A stretch of DNA of 6,673 nucleotides. It comes from Lachnospiraceae bacterium (GTDB lineage: Bacteria > Bacillota > Clostridia > Lachnospirales > Lachnospiraceae). The position numbers and the translations under genes are program-made. The stretch is taken from NCBI GenBank assembly GCA_003488965.1, contig DNJW01000358.1, forward strand, positions 1 to 6,673, in the 5' to 3' direction. The notes below the pieces were generated by a model. The model made no database searches and had not been told where the DNA came from. It saw only the letters and a list, made by a program, of their open reading frames with translations. Below, in pieces: positions 5,627-6,673 of this stretch. The first letter of the stretch is position 1; each line of letters opens with the position of its first letter.

Positions 5627-6673
5627 ATGTATCTTTCCCCTCATCTTGACAGCAATATTCAGCAGCTAAAATCAATTTTCCCTATTCCGAAAAGTTTTGA
5701 CATTGTCACAAGGGATTTATTTTTAGGGGATACCCGGGGATACTGGGCCGGTATTAACGGATTTTGCAGGGTAGAGCTGCTGCAGCAGATTTTCTCGGAT
5801 CTTCAGAATCCTCTTTACATGAAGGACAGCAAAATAGAAGACATAAGCCGTTATCTGAATGCCAAAATCGGTTATGCCCAGGCCTCGCTTTGCGATAATT
5901 GGGAAGAGATTACCCGAAGTCTTTTAAGCGGTCCTTCTGTCCTTTTTATTGATGGATTTTCACAAGCGATTATTATAGATGTGCGTACTTATCCGGCCAG
6001 AAGCGTCAGTGAACCGGATACGGAACGGGTTACCCTAGGCGCCCGGGACGGATTTGTGGAAACAATGCTGTTTAACACTAATTTAATCCGCCGCCGTATA
6101 CGCTCCCCCAGACTGACTTTTGAAATTATTTCCGTAGGAACGGAAAGCAAAACGGATGTGGCAGTGGCATATATAGACGGGTCTGCAAATGAACAGCTGT
6201 TAAACCAATTGAAGCAGACACTCAGCAGTCTTCCCGTCACTTCTTTGACCATGGGTACAAAAAGTCTGGAGGAACTGCTGGTAAAAAAAAGATGGTTTCA
6301 TCCTCTGCCTTGCATGCATTATACAGAACGGCCTGATGTGGCCTGCAGCTTTCTGGCGGAAGGGCATATTGCGGTTATTGTGGATAATTCACCGTCTGTC
6401 CTGATACTGCCTTGTACTATCTTTCAGTTTACTCAAAGCCCGGAGGACTACTACAAAAGTCCTATGGTAGGAACTTATTTCCGCCTTGTCCGTTTTCTGT
6501 GCATTCCTGTCAGTTTCATACTGATGCCGCTTTTTTTGCTGCTTACCGCATATTTCCCCCATTTTTCTGAAAAATGGGGGTTGATGTCTTCGGGTTATCT
6601 TCCAGGGCCAACTATTATTTTTTATGTTTTTGCCGTGGAATTTCTCCTTGATTTATTCAAATATTCCGCCTCA
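5627..6673 (+). CDS. spoVAF: GerA-family spore germination protein, SpoVAF-like (3' end beyond window)
   Basis: The frame runs open from the ATG at 5627 through the last base (349 codons, no stop); full-length relatives are about 490 residues, so roughly the last 140 are missing. The N-terminal soluble domain has the start FDIVTRDLFLGD (24-35) and the core VRTYPARSVSEPDTERV (119-135), followed by ARDGFVETMLFNTNLIRRRI (139-158). TERPDVACSFLAEGHIAVIVD (233-253), NSPSVLILP (254-262), and EDYYKSPMVGTYFRLVRF (273-290) lead into the membrane domain. The first membrane segments are about 288-308 and 328-341. The RTYP core, the short N-terminus before FDIVTRD, and the SPEDYY/GTYFR join point to SpoVAF rather than to GerAA/GerKA, although all belong to the same family. 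The family sits in the inner spore membrane and acts in germination, SpoVAF together with SpoVAEa/FigP as an ion-release channel. It is transcribed away from the transporter block; no other spoVA gene is seen upstream. Confidence 0.88.
   Translation, partial: MYLSPHLDSNIQQLKSIFPIPKSFDIVTRDLFLGDTRGYWAGINGFCRVELLQQIFSDLQNPLYMKDSKIEDISRYLNAKIGYAQASLCDNWEEITRSLLSGPSVLFIDGFSQAIIIDVRTYPARSVSEPDTERVTLGARDGFVETMLFNTNLIRRRIRSPRLTFEIISVGTESKTDVAVAYIDGSANEQLLNQLKQTLSSLPVTSLTMGTKSLEELLVKKRWFHPLPCMHYTERPDVACSFLAEGHIAVIVDNSPSVLILPCTIFQFTQSPEDYYKSPMVGTYFRLVRFLCIPVSFILMPLFLLLTAYFPHFSEKWGLMSSGYLPGPTIIFYVFAVEFLLDLFKYSAS
6556..6580 (+). repeat. Perfect 11-bp inverted repeat within spoVAF
   Basis: CCCCCATTTTT (6556-6566) and AAAAATGGGGG (6570-6580) are exact reverse complements around a 3-nt CTG loop. 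It lies inside the coding frame and encodes residues of about 310-318 (FPHFSEKWG), the loop after the first membrane segment. The RNA should fold stably. No T-run follows on the plus strand, so it is not a standard intrinsic terminator. It may be a chance effect of codon choice or an mRNA structure; no role is claimed. Confidence 0.6.

Noticed and set aside
5777..5788. Palindrome CTGCTGCAGCAG in spoVAF
   Set aside because: Explained by the coded Leu-Leu-Gln-Gln and short enough to arise by codon choice.
5989..6252. Minus-strand frame of 87 codons opposite spoVAF
   Set aside because: The plus strand here encodes the conserved GerA-family core, so this is an antisense shadow.
1..6673. CRISPR array, tRNA, rRNA, insertion sequence or integrase
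   Set aside because: No spaced repeats, RNA-gene folds or recombinase motifs were seen on either strand.

Overview
The window looks like chromosomal DNA from an endospore-forming Clostridia-type Firmicute, most likely a gut Lachnospiraceae-like lineage. This rests on a clear GerA-family/SpoVAF sporulation gene at the right edge, strong AGGAGG-type ribosome binding sites, moderate-to-low GC and typical Firmicute family members. The genus cannot be named from the sequence alone.

The minus strand (34-5386) carries a compact five-gene block, read right to left: a small protein of unknown function (87 aa), an OmpR-family response regulator (224 aa), a HAMP-containing sensor histidine kinase (379 aa), a MacB/LolD-type ABC ATPase (223 aa from the better-supported start) and a large FtsX-type permease with two extracytoplasmic domains (826 aa). 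Regulator and kinase overlap by 13 bp, and ATPase and permease overlap by 1 bp, so each pair is probably translationally coupled. Between kinase and ATPase lies a 79-bp gap full of regulatory structure. The plus strand (5627 to the window end) carries the first 349 codons of a spoVAF-like gene. It is transcribed away from the block, and a 240-bp intergenic region separates the two.

The most informative signals are regulatory. A nearly identical 21-bp element (17/21 identical; two TTGRGR half-sites 11 bp apart) lies exactly 5 bp upstream of a -10-like hexamer both before the response-regulator gene and before the ATPase gene. It is the natural candidate for the regulator's own operator, giving autoregulation plus induction of the transporter. 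Just downstream of the second copy, a hairpin pairs an anti-Shine-Dalgarno CTCCTT arm with the ATPase ribosome binding site. The predicted start of the inducible promoter falls inside that arm. Read-through transcripts from upstream would therefore carry the blocking hairpin, while transcripts from the inducible promoter would not. That would make a neat two-layer off switch for the transporter, and it is inferred here.

Together the four conserved genes form an envelope-stress or antimicrobial-peptide-type sensing and transport module. The kinase senses a signal at the membrane, the regulator turns on its own operon and the transporter, and the ATPase/permease pair acts on an unknown envelope substrate. 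The spoVAF gene has its own sigma-G-like promoter and is probably functionally unrelated. The junction between the two may be an insertion boundary, but no recombinase, att site or IS is visible.
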